Of a DNA stretch of 43,607 bases, positions 26,459-34,933 are shown in pieces. The stretch is taken from the NCBI GenBank assembly GCA_035301485.1, contig DATGUF010000027.1, positions 1 through 43,607 on the forward strand. The letters are read 5' to 3'. This stretch comes from CALEAR01 sp035301485. Its GTDB lineage: Bacteria > Pseudomonadota > Gammaproteobacteria > Pseudomonadales > Alcanivoracaceae. A program made the position numbers and the translations under genes. The notes below the pieces were generated by a model. That model saw only the letters and a list, made by a program, of their open reading frames with translations, was not told the origin of the DNA and searched no databases. Each line of letters opens with the position of its first letter. Position 1 is the first letter of the stretch.

Positions 26459-26481
26459 AAAGCCCCTTAATAGGGGCTTTT
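26459..26481 (+). terminator. Terminator or attenuator between guaB and guaA
   Basis: AAAGCCCC and GGGGCTTT form an 8-pair stem around a 6-base loop (26467-26472), followed by a single extra T. The weak T-run suggests partial termination, allowing guaA to be read with guaB at lower level. Confidence 0.6.
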
Positions 26482-26502
26482 GCCCTTATAGGGAATCACT
26501 AG

Positions 26503-28083
26503 ATGGAAAACCACATGAGCAAAATACACAGTCAGAAAATTTTAGTATTAGATTATGGCTCGCCTTATACCCAGCTTATTGCACGTCGTGTGCGTGAAAT
26601 AGGGGTGTACTGTGAAGTGCGAGTGTATGACATCACAGAAGAAGAGTTTAAGGCTTTTGCTCCCCATGGGGTGATTGTTTCTGACGGGCCTGATTCCCCA
26701 CTTTCGGTGACGGCGCCTCAGTTACCTGCATTTTTGTACGACAGCAATATACCTGTTTTAGGCATTGGTTATGGTATGCGCCTAATGGCTCACTCCCTTG
26801 GTGGGGTGGTGCTCGATGACGATAAGGCGGAAGAGCTTGTTAAAATTCATGTGGAGCACGGCACAGATATCCTATTAAAAGAGCTCAGTGATGCTGAAGA
26901 GGGTGACGCGGCTTATCTTGATGCGTGGATGAACCAACAAGGCATCGTGGCACAAATACCAGAAGGTTTTGTGGTGAGTGCCAGTGCGGAAGGGTTGCCT
27001 GTGGTGGCCATGAGTGATGAAGTGCGCCATTGGTACGGGCTCCATTTTCACCCCGAGTTAAATAAAACCCCGCAAGGTACACGTATTCTTGAGCGTTTTG
27101 TGACCAAAGTATGCGGTTGCGAAAAGCTTTGGACGCCGAAGCATATTATTGAACAAGCAGTGGCCGATATTCGTGCCGAAGTGGGCACTGATGAGGTGAT
27201 TCTTGGTTTATCAGGTGGTGTTGATTCATCTGTTGTAGCGGCGTTGCTACATAAAGCCATTGGTAAGCAGCTTACCTGTGTGTTTGTGGATAACGGCCTG
27301 TTACGCCTCAATGAAGGCAAGCAAGTGATGGAAATGTTTGCTGAAAACATGGGCGTGCATGTGGTGAAAGTGGATGCCGAAGACATTTTCCTGTCTCGCT
27401 TAGCGGGCGTGGAAGAGCCAGAAGAGAAACGCAAAATCATCGGCAATACTTTTATCGAGCTGTTTGATGAGCAAGCGGCTGCATTTAATAACGCTAAGTG
27501 GTTGGCTCAAGGCACCATTTATCCAGATGTGATTGAATCAGTGGCTAGCAAACACGGTGGTGCTGCGGTGAAATCGCATCACAACGTGGGTGGTTTGCCT
27601 GAAGATATGAAGTTAAAGCTGGTTGAGCCGTTGCGCCAGTTGTTTAAAGACGAAGTAAGAAAGATCGGGCTTGAGCTAGGTTTGCCTTACGACATGGTAT
27701 ACCGTCATCCTTTCCCAGGCCCAGGCCTAGGAGTGCGTATTCTTGGTGAAGTGAAAAAAGAATATGCCGATTTACTGCGTTTGGCGGATCACATCTTTAT
27801 TTCCGAGCTGCTCGATGCAGGCCTTTATCATAAAGTAAGCCAAGCCTTCACGGTGTTCTTACCGGTTAAATCCGTAGGGGTAGTGGACGGTGTGCGTCGC
27901 TATGAATACGTGGTGTCGTTAAGAGCTGTGGAAACGGTGGATTTCATGACTGCCCGTTGGGCGCACTTGCCTTACGATTTCCTCGAGCGAGTTTCTCGCC
28001 GCATTATTCAAGAAGTATCAGGTATTAGCCGCGTGGCTTATGATATTTCTTCGAAGCCACCAGCTACCATTGAATGGGAGTAA
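26503..28083 (+). CDS. guaA: GMP synthase with a glutaminase domain lacking its catalytic cysteine
   Basis: GuaA aminates XMP to GMP with ATP; normally a class I glutaminase domain supplies ammonia from glutamine. The 526-residue protein has normal length. The C-terminal synthetase part is well conserved: PP-loop LGLSGGVDSSVVAALLH, AQGTIYPDVIES, HNVGGLPEDM and the YDISSKPPATIEWE end. The N-terminal glutaminase domain (about residues 12-205) is eroded. The nucleophile motif, usually GVCYGMQ, reads GIGYGMR with Gly89 for Cys; SGGP reads SDGP; MSHGD reads MNQQG. His183 and Glu185 of the triad remain in HFHPE. I infer an ammonia-dependent enzyme unless another subunit donates ammonia. An AGGGA site supports the ATG at 26503. 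Confidence 0.95.
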   Translation: MENHMSKIHSQKILVLDYGSPYTQLIARRVREIGVYCEVRVYDITEEEFKAFAPHGVIVSDGPDSPLSVTAPQLPAFLYDSNIPVLGIGYGMRLMAHSLGGVVLDDDKAEELVKIHVEHGTDILLKELSDAEEGDAAYLDAWMNQQGIVAQIPEGFVVSASAEGLPVVAMSDEVRHWYGLHFHPELNKTPQGTRILERFVTKVCGCEKLWTPKHIIEQAVADIRAEVGTDEVILGLSGGVDSSVVAALLHKAIGKQLTCVFVDNGLLRLNEGKQVMEMFAENMGVHVVKVDAEDIFLSRLAGVEEPEEKRKIIGNTFIELFDEQAAAFNNAKWLAQGTIYPDVIESVASKHGGAAVKSHHNVGGLPEDMKLKLVEPLRQLFKDEVRKIGLELGLPYDMVYRHPFPGPGLGVRILGEVKKEYADLLRLADHIFISELLDAGLYHKVSQAFTVFLPVKSVGVVDGVRRYEYVVSLRAVETVDFMTARWAHLPYDFLERVSRRIIQEVSGISRVAYDISSKPPATIEWE

Positions 28084-28131
28084 TAGCTTAGCTGGTAAAT
28101 TAAGCATACGTAAAAGGCCTATGGCATGAAC

Positions 28132-28168
28132 AGACCCCAAAAAGTTGGACGCTTTTTGGGGTCTTTTT
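28132..28168 (+). terminator. Strong terminator after guaA
   Basis: AGACCCCAAAAAG and CTTTTTGGGGTCT form a 13-pair stem around a 7-base loop (28145-28151), followed by four T. The left arm plus loop resembles the terminal inverted repeat of some IS3-family elements. Confidence 0.85.
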
Positions 28169-28340
28169 ATTGTAGCGGTGCTCCAGTTTGGTAGATAAGT
28201 TCATGCAGATGTTGTTGGCTAATGCCCGTTAAACAGCTTTGCTAAGCGGCTAGAGAATGGTTGAGCAGGGCATTGCCGCTGTGTAAGCTGCGTGAAAAAT
28301 CAATGGGCACAGCTGTTTGCCAGTTATCGCTCAGCGCATG
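28167..28340 (-). pseudogene. Possible decayed coding remnant
   Basis: On the minus strand this stretch reads as a plausible protein tail (NWQTAVPIDFSRSLHSGN, then SCLTGISQQHLHELIYQTG). It is interrupted by one TAG at 28242-28244 and ends at TAA 28167-28169. No family is recognised and the frame runs on into doxX on the other strand. It could be chance. The gap between guaA and doxX (270 bases) otherwise holds only the terminator and the doxX ribosome-binding site. Confidence 0.2.
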
Positions 28341-28353
28341 AAAGGGAGTAATA

Positions 28354-28737
28354 ATGAAAACAAATACAGATTTAGGGCTTCTTATTTTGAGGCTAACACT
28401 GGCTGTGATAATGCTGCCGCATGGGTTGGATAAAGTGTTAGGGGGTGTGGGCTATATTGAATCTGTATTAGCTCAGCACAATTTGCCCACCGTGTTGGCC
28501 TATGGGGTATACATCGGTGAAGTGGTGGCGCCAATGATGTTGATGGTGGGTTACTACAGCCGCATCGCAGCGTTGTTAATAGCTGGCAATATGGTGGTGG
28601 CTATCGCTTTGGTGCACGCTAGCCAAATTTTGAGTTTTGGCGGTGGGTTTTGGCAAATTGAATTGCAGGCACTCATGCTTGCCGCTGCGGTAACGTTAGC
28701 GTTAACCGGGCCGGGGCGGCATACCTGGCGCCACTAG
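28354..28737 (+). CDS. DoxX family membrane protein
   Basis: This is a small 127-residue inner-membrane protein with four predicted membrane segments. DoxX-type signatures are LILRLTLAVIMLPHGLDKVLGG at the start, split over the first helix, and YIGEVVAPMMLMVGYYSRIAA in the middle. The family is broad, and reported roles in redox homeostasis come from distant members, so no specific function is assigned. GGGAG lies 6 bases before the ATG. The gene stands alone between two hairpins and is probably a later insertion into the purine gene block. Confidence 0.82.
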   Translation: MKTNTDLGLLILRLTLAVIMLPHGLDKVLGGVGYIESVLAQHNLPTVLAYGVYIGEVVAPMMLMVGYYSRIAALLIAGNMVVAIALVHASQILSFGGGFWQIELQALMLAAAVTLALTGPGRHTWRH

Positions 28738-28746
28738 GGCGCCAGG
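28724..28746 (+). other. Inverted repeat over the doxX stop codon
   Basis: CCTGGCGCC (28724-28732) and GGCGCCAGG (28738-28746) pair around a 5-base loop that contains the doxX TAG. It lies between the convergent doxX and purT genes and could end both transcripts, but there is no T-run on either strand. Confidence 0.5.
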
Positions 28747-28755
28747 AAAGTAGGC

Positions 28756-29943
28756 TTAAGGTTCGATGCTAACAGTAACGGCTTGGCTAGCACGAATGGC
28801 TGTTTCTTTGGCTTCTTCCAGTGTGCTGGCGCGGCTAAGAGCTACACCCATGCGGCGCGAGCCATCAATTTCTGGTTTGCCAAATAAACGAATATCGGTG
28901 TTGGGTTCAGCTAAAGCTGCGTTGAGGCCGGCATAACTAATGTTGGTGCCTTTGCCTTCGGGCAAAATAACAGCGGAAGCCGAGGGGCCAAGCTGTTCGA
29001 TATTTGGAATGGGTAAACCAAGAATAGCGCGCGCATGTAGCTCAAACTCAGAAAGGTTTTGTGAAATAAGTGTAACCATGCCGGTGTCGTGCGGGCGTGG
29101 CGATATTTCATTGAAGTACACCTCGTCGCCCTTGACGAAGAATTCCACGCCAAATACCCCGCGCCCACCCAAAGCTTCTGTAATTTTGCGCGCCATGGCT
29201 TGCGCTTTTTGCAGTGCGGTGGCGCTCATGGGTTGAGGTTGCCATGATTCACGGTAATCCCCTTCTTCTTGGCGGTGGCCAATGGGCTCGCAAAAGCTGG
29301 TGCCATCAGCATGGCGAACGGTAAGCAGGGTGATTTCGTAATCGAAGGCTACCAAACCCTCAACGATTACCTCGTTGGTGCTTGTACGGCCCGAAGTTTG
29401 CGCGTGTTGCCATACCTCATCAAGTTGCTCGATGGTGCGCATTACACTTTGTCCTTTGCCAGAAGAAGACATTACTGGCTTAACCACACAAGGCAGGCCG
29501 ATTTCTTCCACCGCAGCAACGTATTCTTCGTAGCTGTGCGCGAAGCGGTAAGGCGACGTGGTGAGGCCTAGCTCGTCGGCGGCTAGTTGGCGAATGCCAA
29601 TGCGGTTCATCGTGGTGCGTGTGGCAAAGGCGGTGGGGATTACATGGAAGCCATCCTCTTCTAGCTTGAGTAAAACATCAGTAGCAATGGCCTCAATTTC
29701 AGGCACGATATAGTGAGGTTTCTCTTCGCGTACCAGTGCTTCAAGGGCAGGGCCATCGAGCATTGAAATGACATAGTGGCGATGTGCCACTTGCATCGCG
29801 GGTGCCATGGGATAACGATCCACGGCGATCACTTCGCACCCTAAACGTTGTAAGGCAATAGCTACTTCTTTGCCGAGTTCGCCGCTGCCGAGCAGCATTA
29901 CTTTAATAGCGCTTGCAGAAAGTGGGGTGCCGAGTGTGGTCAT
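28756..29943 (-). CDS. purT: Formate-dependent phosphoribosylglycinamide formyltransferase PurT
   Basis: PurT makes formyl-GAR from GAR, formate and ATP, the step just before the PurL reaction. The 395-residue ATP-grasp protein has the N-terminal VMLLGSGELGKEVAIALQRL dinucleotide-like fold. It has VVKPVMSSSGKGQS (ATP-grasp loop), VEGLVAFDYEITLLTVR and FNEISPRPHDTGMVTL. Length matches E. coli PurT (392). It uses free formate instead of formyl-tetrahydrofolate. It is convergent with doxX and divergent from tadA. Confidence 0.96.
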   Translation of the reverse strand: MTTLGTPLSASAIKVMLLGSGELGKEVAIALQRLGCEVIAVDRYPMAPAMQVAHRHYVISMLDGPALEALVREEKPHYIVPEIEAIATDVLLKLEEDGFHVIPTAFATRTTMNRIGIRQLAADELGLTTSPYRFAHSYEEYVAAVEEIGLPCVVKPVMSSSGKGQSVMRTIEQLDEVWQHAQTSGRTSTNEVIVEGLVAFDYEITLLTVRHADGTSFCEPIGHRQEEGDYRESWQPQPMSATALQKAQAMARKITEALGGRGVFGVEFFVKGDEVYFNEISPRPHDTGMVTLISQNLSEFELHARAILGLPIPNIEQLGPSASAVILPEGKGTNISYAGLNAALAEPNTDIRLFGKPEIDGSRRMGVALSRASTLEEAKETAIRASQAVTVSIEP

Positions 29944-30063
29944 GGTGTCACCTTGAAATAATTAAAATAGAATGGCCGCTGTTTTGGCTAGCTGCCTATG
30001 ATACTAGGCTATAGCGTAAGCGCCACTGTGCAACTGGCATAAAATTTATTGAGGATGTTTATA

Positions 30064-30528
30064 GTGCAATACGACGCTACACACGAATACTGGATGCGCA
30101 AAGCATTAGCGTTGGCTGAACAAGCCGCGGAACAAGGCGAAGTGCCTGTAGGGGCGGTGGTGGTGATAGAGGATGAGTGTGTGGGGCAGGGGTTTAATGC
30201 GCCGATCAGTACACAAGACCCCACTGCGCATGCTGAGATAGTAGCGTTGCGTGATGCGGCCAAAAACTTGAACAATTATCGCCTTGTGGGGGCGACACTG
30301 TATGTCACCATAGAGCCGTGCACCATGTGTTTTGGCGCTTTAATGCATAGCCGTATCAAACAATTAGTGTATGGCGCGACAGAGCCTAGAGCAGGAGTGT
30401 GTGAGAGCCAACTACAATTGCCGCAGCAGCATTTTTATAATCATCAGTTAGCGGTGCAAGGCGGCGTGTTGGCGCCAGAGTCTGCACAATTGCTGCGTTC
30501 TTTTTTTGCACAGCGAAGGCGTAAATAA
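30064..30528 (+). CDS. tadA: tRNA-specific adenosine deaminase TadA
   Basis: TadA converts A34 to inosine in tRNA-Arg(ACG), needed to read CGN codons. The protein is 154 residues from the GTG at 30064, which has GAGGA 8 bases upstream. A TTG at 30049 and an ATG at 30055 lie further up but are badly spaced. The start then reads MQYDATHEYWMRKAL, like the E. coli protein. Zinc and catalytic residues are His56 and Glu58 (HAE), and Cys86 and Cys89 (PCTMC). All active-site residues are present. Confidence 0.94.
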   Translation: MQYDATHEYWMRKALALAEQAAEQGEVPVGAVVVIEDECVGQGFNAPISTQDPTAHAEIVALRDAAKNLNNYRLVGATLYVTIEPCTMCFGALMHSRIKQLVYGATEPRAGVCESQLQLPQQHFYNHQLAVQGGVLAPESAQLLRSFFAQRRRK

Positions 30529-30633
30529 AGGTTTTTTTCAAGTAGTTAGCCTAGTTAATTAAAACAGACTGTCGAAAACTAAAGCGGCTGGGTAACAAGA
30601 GGTGAGTAATATTGCTTTTTTTTCGCCGCTAAG

Positions 30634-30662
30634 CTGCGATTTGCCTCGAAATGCCGTATCAT
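30634..30662 (+). promoter_or_regulatory. Possible purL promoter
   Basis: TATCAT (30657-30662) with a weak CTGCGA 17 bases upstream lies 45 bases before the purL ATG. I see no recognisable PurR operator in the 178-base gap. Confidence 0.3.
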
Positions 30663-30706
30663 AGTGCCTCCTAGAATTATCCTTTGTCTACTGAAAAAGG
30701 CGAGTC

Positions 30707-33700
30707 ATGCTGATACTCCCCGGTTCTTCCGCATTGCCTGCATTCAGGCAGCAACAATTGCTCGATTCCTTACCGCAAGTGCAAACCATTGCGGCCCATT
30801 ATGTGTATTTTGTGCAAACCACGGCAGCTTTATCAGACGATGATAAGCAGCGCCTCATCTCCTTGCTGTGCCAAGGTGAGAGTGTGGAAGCAGAACACGT
30901 AGAAAACGACTTTATCTTGGTGCCACGTAAAGGCACACAAACACCTTGGTCTTCGCAGGTTACTGAAGTGTGCCACAGCGTGGGCTTGGCGCAAGTGAGC
31001 CGTGTGGAGCGTGGTGTGGTTTATCATCTCACTTTGGCTGAGGGTGGTAGCCTAGAACAGGTTATCGAAGCGTTGCGCGATCCACTAACAGAGGATGTAT
31101 TGGAATCCACAGCGGATGCCATCGACTTTTTTGCGTTCGATGAAGCTGGCCCCTTAGGGCGAGTGGCGGTGATGGAAGAAGGCCGTGCCGCACTAGAAGA
31201 AGCCAATAGCAGCCTTGGCCTCGCCTTAGCAGAAGATGAAATTGATTACCTCTGCGAGCGTTTTACAGAGTTAGGGCGCAACCCTACCGATGCAGAATTA
31301 ATGATGTTTGCACAAGCAAACTCAGAACACTGCCGCCATAAAATATTTAATGCCTCTTGGACGATTGACGGTGAAGTGGCCGAAAAGAGTTTGTTTGGCA
31401 TGATCCGCAACACGTTCCAAACACACCCTGGCCAAGTGTTATCGGCTTATAAAGATAACGCTGCGGTAACAGAGGGCTATACAGCACCACGCTTCTTCCC
31501 TAATGCCGCCACAGGTGTGTATCAAGAAAATGAAGAGCCTGTGCACCTTGTGATGAAAGTGGAAACTCATAACCACCCCACGGCCATTGCTCCAGTACCA
31601 GGTGCGGCAACCGGTGCGGGCGGTGAAATTCGTGATGAGGGTGCCACGGGGCGTGGCGCGAAGCCTAAAGCAGGTTTAACGGGCTTCTCTGTGTCGAACT
31701 TACACATTCCTGGGTTTGAACAACCATGGGAAAGCGAGTGGGGTAAGCCGGATGGAATCGTATCGGCCTACGACATCATGCTCACTGGCCCTGAAGGTGG
31801 TGCGTCTTTCAACAATACATTCGGGCGTCCTAATTTATGCGGTTATTTCCGCACCTTAGAAATAAAAGCACCTGGCATTAACGGCGATGAAGTACGTGGC
31901 TATCAAAAGCCCATCATGATTGCGGGTGGCTTAGGGAATATTCGTGATCAGCACGTGCAAAAGGGCGATATACCTGTGGGTGCGCATATTATCGTGCTTG
32001 GTGGCCCTGCCATGCTGATCGGTTTAGGCGGCGGCGCTGCTTCTTCTGTTACTACTACCGAAGAAAGCGCAGAGCTCGACTATGCATCGGTGCAACGTGC
32101 TAACCCAGAACTTGAGCGTCGTTGCCAAGAGGTGATTGATCGTTGTTGGGAAATGGGTGCAGAAAACCCTATTACTTCTATTCATGATGTGGGCGCAGGC
32201 GGGCTGTCGAATGCCTTGCCCGAGCTCGTTCATGATGCAGGCCGCGGTGCGAAGTTAAAACTACGCAATATTCCAAGCGCAGATCCTTCTCTTAGCCCTG
32301 TTGAAATTTGGTGTAACGAAGCACAGGAACGCTATGTGCTAGCGGTGGAAGAGAAAGAGTTAGCGAAGTTCGAGGCATTGTGCCAACGCGAACGCGCCCC
32401 TTACGCTGTGCTCGGCCAAGCCACTGCAGAAGAGCACTTAGAAGTGGCTGATAGCTTGCTCAACGACCCAACAGTAGATTTGCCACTAGATGTAGTGTTC
32501 GGCAGCACGCCAAAGATGGAGCGTAAGTTCGATCGTACGGATTTCGTGCGTACGCCTTTCTCTGTTGACGGGATTGCAATAAGCGAAGCCATTGAGCGCG
32601 TGTTGCATTTGCCGAGTGTGGCTAGCAAAAACTTCTTAATCACTTTAGGCGACCGCAGTGCAACAGGTTTAGTGAGCCGCGACCAGATGGTGGGCCCATG
32701 GCAAGTGCCAGTGGCAGATTGCGCTGTTACGCTAAGCAGCTTTGCTGGTTACGCCGGTGAAGCCATGAGCATGGGTGAGCGCACTCCAATGGCGTTGGTA
32801 AATGCACCAGCTTCAGGCCGTATGGCGGTGGCAGAATCATTGACGAACTTAGCGGGTACAAACATAGGCGATATTGGCCGCATTAGTTTATCTGCTAACT
32901 GGATGGCAGCAGCAGGGCATCCAGGCGAAGACCAACACCTGTATGACACCGTTAAAGCTGTGGGCATGGAGTTGTGCCCAGCTTTAGGTATCAATATCCC
33001 TGTGGGTAAAGATTCGTTATCCATGCGTACAAGCTGGCAGGAAAAAGGCATCGAGAAAAGTGTCACTTCACCCATCTCTTTGGTGATCACAGCCTTTAGC
33101 CCTGTGCAGGATGTGCGTAAAACAGTCACGCCACAACTGCAACATAACGCTGATAGCACTTTGTTAGTGGTGGATCTTGGCCTCGGGCAAGATCGCTTAG
33201 GTGGGTCAGCACTGGCGCAAGTGTACGGCCAAGTGGGTGCAACGGCTCCAGATATTGACGACCCAGCTTTGTTAGGCGGCTTCTTTGCAGCCACGCAACA
33301 GCTCGTTGATGAGGGTAAACTGTTGGCGTATCACGACCGTTCCGACGGTGGTTTGTTCGTAACGTTAGCGGAAATGGCCTTTGCTGGGCGCATAGGTATT
33401 AACGTACAGCTTGATTGTGTTGCTGGAGACAATACTGAAGTGCTAGCTGCTTTATTTAATGAAGAAGCTGGGGCTGTTATTCAAGTGGCGAATGAAGATG
33501 TAGCTACGGTGAAGGCTGCTTATGAAGCGGCAGGATTAGCTGCAGCAGTGCATCAAGTGGGTACGCTGAATGCTGATGATACCCTTCGTTTGAATTTAGG
33601 CGGAGCGGTATTGTTTGAAGCTAGCCGCTTGAGTTTACACCAGCAGTGGAGCGCCACGAGCATGCAAATGCAGATGCGCCGCGATAAGCCTGAGTGCGCT

Positions 33701-34567
33701 CAAGAGGAATGGGAGAGCCTACCAGCAGCTGATAGCGTCGGCTTAAGTGGGTTGGCGTTAACATACCCCTTAGATGAAAACCCAGCTGCAGGCTTAGCTC
33801 AGGACACAGCGCCTGCGATTGCTATTCTGCGCGAGCAGGGCACCACTGGGCACACTGAATTAGCTGCAGCTTTTCACGCGGCGGGCTTTGCGCCCCATGA
33901 TGTGCATATGTCTGACCTCGAAGCAGGGCGAGTGAGCCTAAATAGCTTCCGTGGTTTGGCGCTGCCAGGCGGAAGCACCTTTAGCGATGCTTTAGGAGCG
34001 GGTTTTGCTTGGGCTCAAAAAATTCTCAACGATAGCGAATTGCGCAGTGCCTTCGAAGAGTTCTTCCAGCGTGAAGATACTTTCACACTAGGGGTGGGTA
34101 ACGGTGCGCAAGTGTTGAGCCACTTGCAGGCGCTTATTCCTGGCGCAGAGCATTGGCCTGCTTTTAAACGCAATCGCAGCGATCAGTTTGAAGCGCGTGT
34201 AGCGTTGGTGGAAGTGGTGGCTTCACCGTCTATTTTCCTACAGGGCATGGAAGGCAGCCGCCTGCCTGTGCCAGTGGGGCATGCAGAAGGGCGTGCTGTA
34301 GAGGTGGATGCAAGCCAAGTGGCGCTACGTTTCGTCGATGAGCGTGGTGCAGTGGCAAGCACTTATCCTGCCAACCCGAATGGGTCTGAAGAAGGGGCCA
34401 CAGGCTTTACGAGCACTGATGGCCGTGTAACCGCTTTAATGCCACATCCAGAGCGTGTGTTCCGCGTGGTGCAAAACAGCTGGTACCCAGCTGAATGGCA
34501 GCAGCAAGAAGCGGGGCCATGGCTCAGAATGTTCCGCAACGCAAGGCGTTGGGTGGCAGATAACTGA
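30707..34567 (+). CDS. purL: Phosphoribosylformylglycinamidine synthase with a cysteine-less glutaminase domain
   Basis: PurL turns FGAR into FGAM; normally its C-terminal class I glutaminase domain releases ammonia from glutamine. At 1286 residues it matches the large single-chain type (E. coli 1295). The synthetase region looks complete: SEHCRHKIFN, METHNHPTAIAP, RDEGATGRGAKPKAGL with its neighbours, GDRSATGLVSRDQMVGPWQ and YHDRSDGGLFVTL. In the glutaminase domain (from about residue 1035) the usual GVCNGCQ reads GVGNGAQ, with Gly1131 for the nucleophilic Cys. The usual GGFSYGD loop reads GGSTFSD. His1247 and Glu1249 of the triad survive in MPHPERVF. I infer that the glutaminase is inactive and that ammonia is used directly. 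A TTCG-loop terminator follows. Confidence 0.96.
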   Translation: MLILPGSSALPAFRQQQLLDSLPQVQTIAAHYVYFVQTTAALSDDDKQRLISLLCQGESVEAEHVENDFILVPRKGTQTPWSSQVTEVCHSVGLAQVSRVERGVVYHLTLAEGGSLEQVIEALRDPLTEDVLESTADAIDFFAFDEAGPLGRVAVMEEGRAALEEANSSLGLALAEDEIDYLCERFTELGRNPTDAELMMFAQANSEHCRHKIFNASWTIDGEVAEKSLFGMIRNTFQTHPGQVLSAYKDNAAVTEGYTAPRFFPNAATGVYQENEEPVHLVMKVETHNHPTAIAPVPGAATGAGGEIRDEGATGRGAKPKAGLTGFSVSNLHIPGFEQPWESEWGKPDGIVSAYDIMLTGPEGGASFNNTFGRPNLCGYFRTLEIKAPGINGDEVRGYQKPIMIAGGLGNIRDQHVQKGDIPVGAHIIVLGGPAMLIGLGGGAASSVTTTEESAELDYASVQRANPELERRCQEVIDRCWEMGAENPITSIHDVGAGGLSNALPELVHDAGRGAKLKLRNIPSADPSLSPVEIWCNEAQERYVLAVEEKELAKFEALCQRERAPYAVLGQATAEEHLEVADSLLNDPTVDLPLDVVFGSTPKMERKFDRTDFVRTPFSVDGIAISEAIERVLHLPSVASKNFLITLGDRSATGLVSRDQMVGPWQVPVADCAVTLSSFAGYAGEAMSMGERTPMALVNAPASGRMAVAESLTNLAGTNIGDIGRISLSANWMAAAGHPGEDQHLYDTVKAVGMELCPALGINIPVGKDSLSMRTSWQEKGIEKSVTSPISLVITAFSPVQDVRKTVTPQLQHNADSTLLVVDLGLGQDRLGGSALAQVYGQVGATAPDIDDPALLGGFFAATQQLVDEGKLLAYHDRSDGGLFVTLAEMAFAGRIGINVQLDCVAGDNTEVLAALFNEEAGAVIQVANEDVATVKAAYEAAGLAAAVHQVGTLNADDTLRLNLGGAVLFEASRLSLHQQWSATSMQMQMRRDKPECAQEEWESLPAADSVGLSGLALTYPLDENPAAGLAQDTAPAIAILREQGTTGHTELAAAFHAAGFAPHDVHMSDLEAGRVSLNSFRGLALPGGSTFSDALGAGFAWAQKILNDSELRSAFEEFFQREDTFTLGVGNGAQVLSHLQALIPGAEHWPAFKRNRSDQFEARVALVEVVASPSIFLQGMEGSRLPVPVGHAEGRAVEVDASQVALRFVDERGAVASTYPANPNGSEEGATGFTSTDGRVTALMPHPERVFRVVQNSWYPAEWQQQEAGPWLRMFRNARRWVADN

Positions 34568-34569
34568 TA

Positions 34570-34595
34570 AAAAACGGGGCTTCGGCCCCGTTTTT
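34570..34595 (+). terminator. Terminator after purL
   Basis: AAAAACGGGGC and GCCCCGTTTTT form a perfect 11-pair stem closed by a TTCG tetraloop. It begins 3 bases after the purL stop. Confidence 0.92.
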
Positions 34596-34612
34596 GTTAC
34601 TAAGGATTAAAC

Positions 34613-34930
34613 ATGGGTTTATATAAAATAGCGATCCACGTGCCGGCAAGCCATGTGGAGGCCGTAAAAGAAGCAGCTTTCGCTGCAGGTGCTGGGCGAC
34701 AGGGTGATTACGAGCACTGCGCTTTTCAGTGGCAGGGCGAAGGGCAGTTTCGCCCCTTGCCTGGCAGCCAGCCTTATTCTGGGAAGCACAATGAATTGTC
34801 TCGCGTGGCAGAATTTCGGGTGGAAATGATTTGCGAACCTGCTGTTGTTAAAGAGGCGGTGGCTGCGATACGCGCAGCACACCCCTATGAAGAAGCAGCT
34901 ATTGATGTGTGGCGGTTAGAAAGCTTTTAG
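34613..34930 (+). CDS. NIF3/YqfO C-terminal-like small protein
   Basis: This 105-residue stand-alone protein matches the insert domain of the NIF3-like (DUF34) family, a ferredoxin-like fold resembling CutA and PII. Signatures are IHVPASHVEAVKEAAFAAGA, GRQGDYEHCAFQWQGEGQF and the C-terminal HPYEEAAIDVWRLE. Stand-alone copies are common in gammaproteobacteria. Function is not established. It lies between the purL terminator and the convergent NUDIX gene. Confidence 0.82.
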   Translation: MGLYKIAIHVPASHVEAVKEAAFAAGAGRQGDYEHCAFQWQGEGQFRPLPGSQPYSGKHNELSRVAEFRVEMICEPAVVKEAVAAIRAAHPYEEAAIDVWRLESF

Positions 34931-34933
34931 CTC

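Noticed and set aside
30529..30706. PurR operator before purL
   Set aside because: No sequence close to the palindromic PurR consensus could be found.
26503..34567. Sequencing error as the cause of the Gly codons in guaA and purL
   Set aside because: Both frames are intact and the neighbouring glutaminase motifs are changed as well, so a pair of chance base errors does not explain the pattern; it remains worth checking in raw reads.
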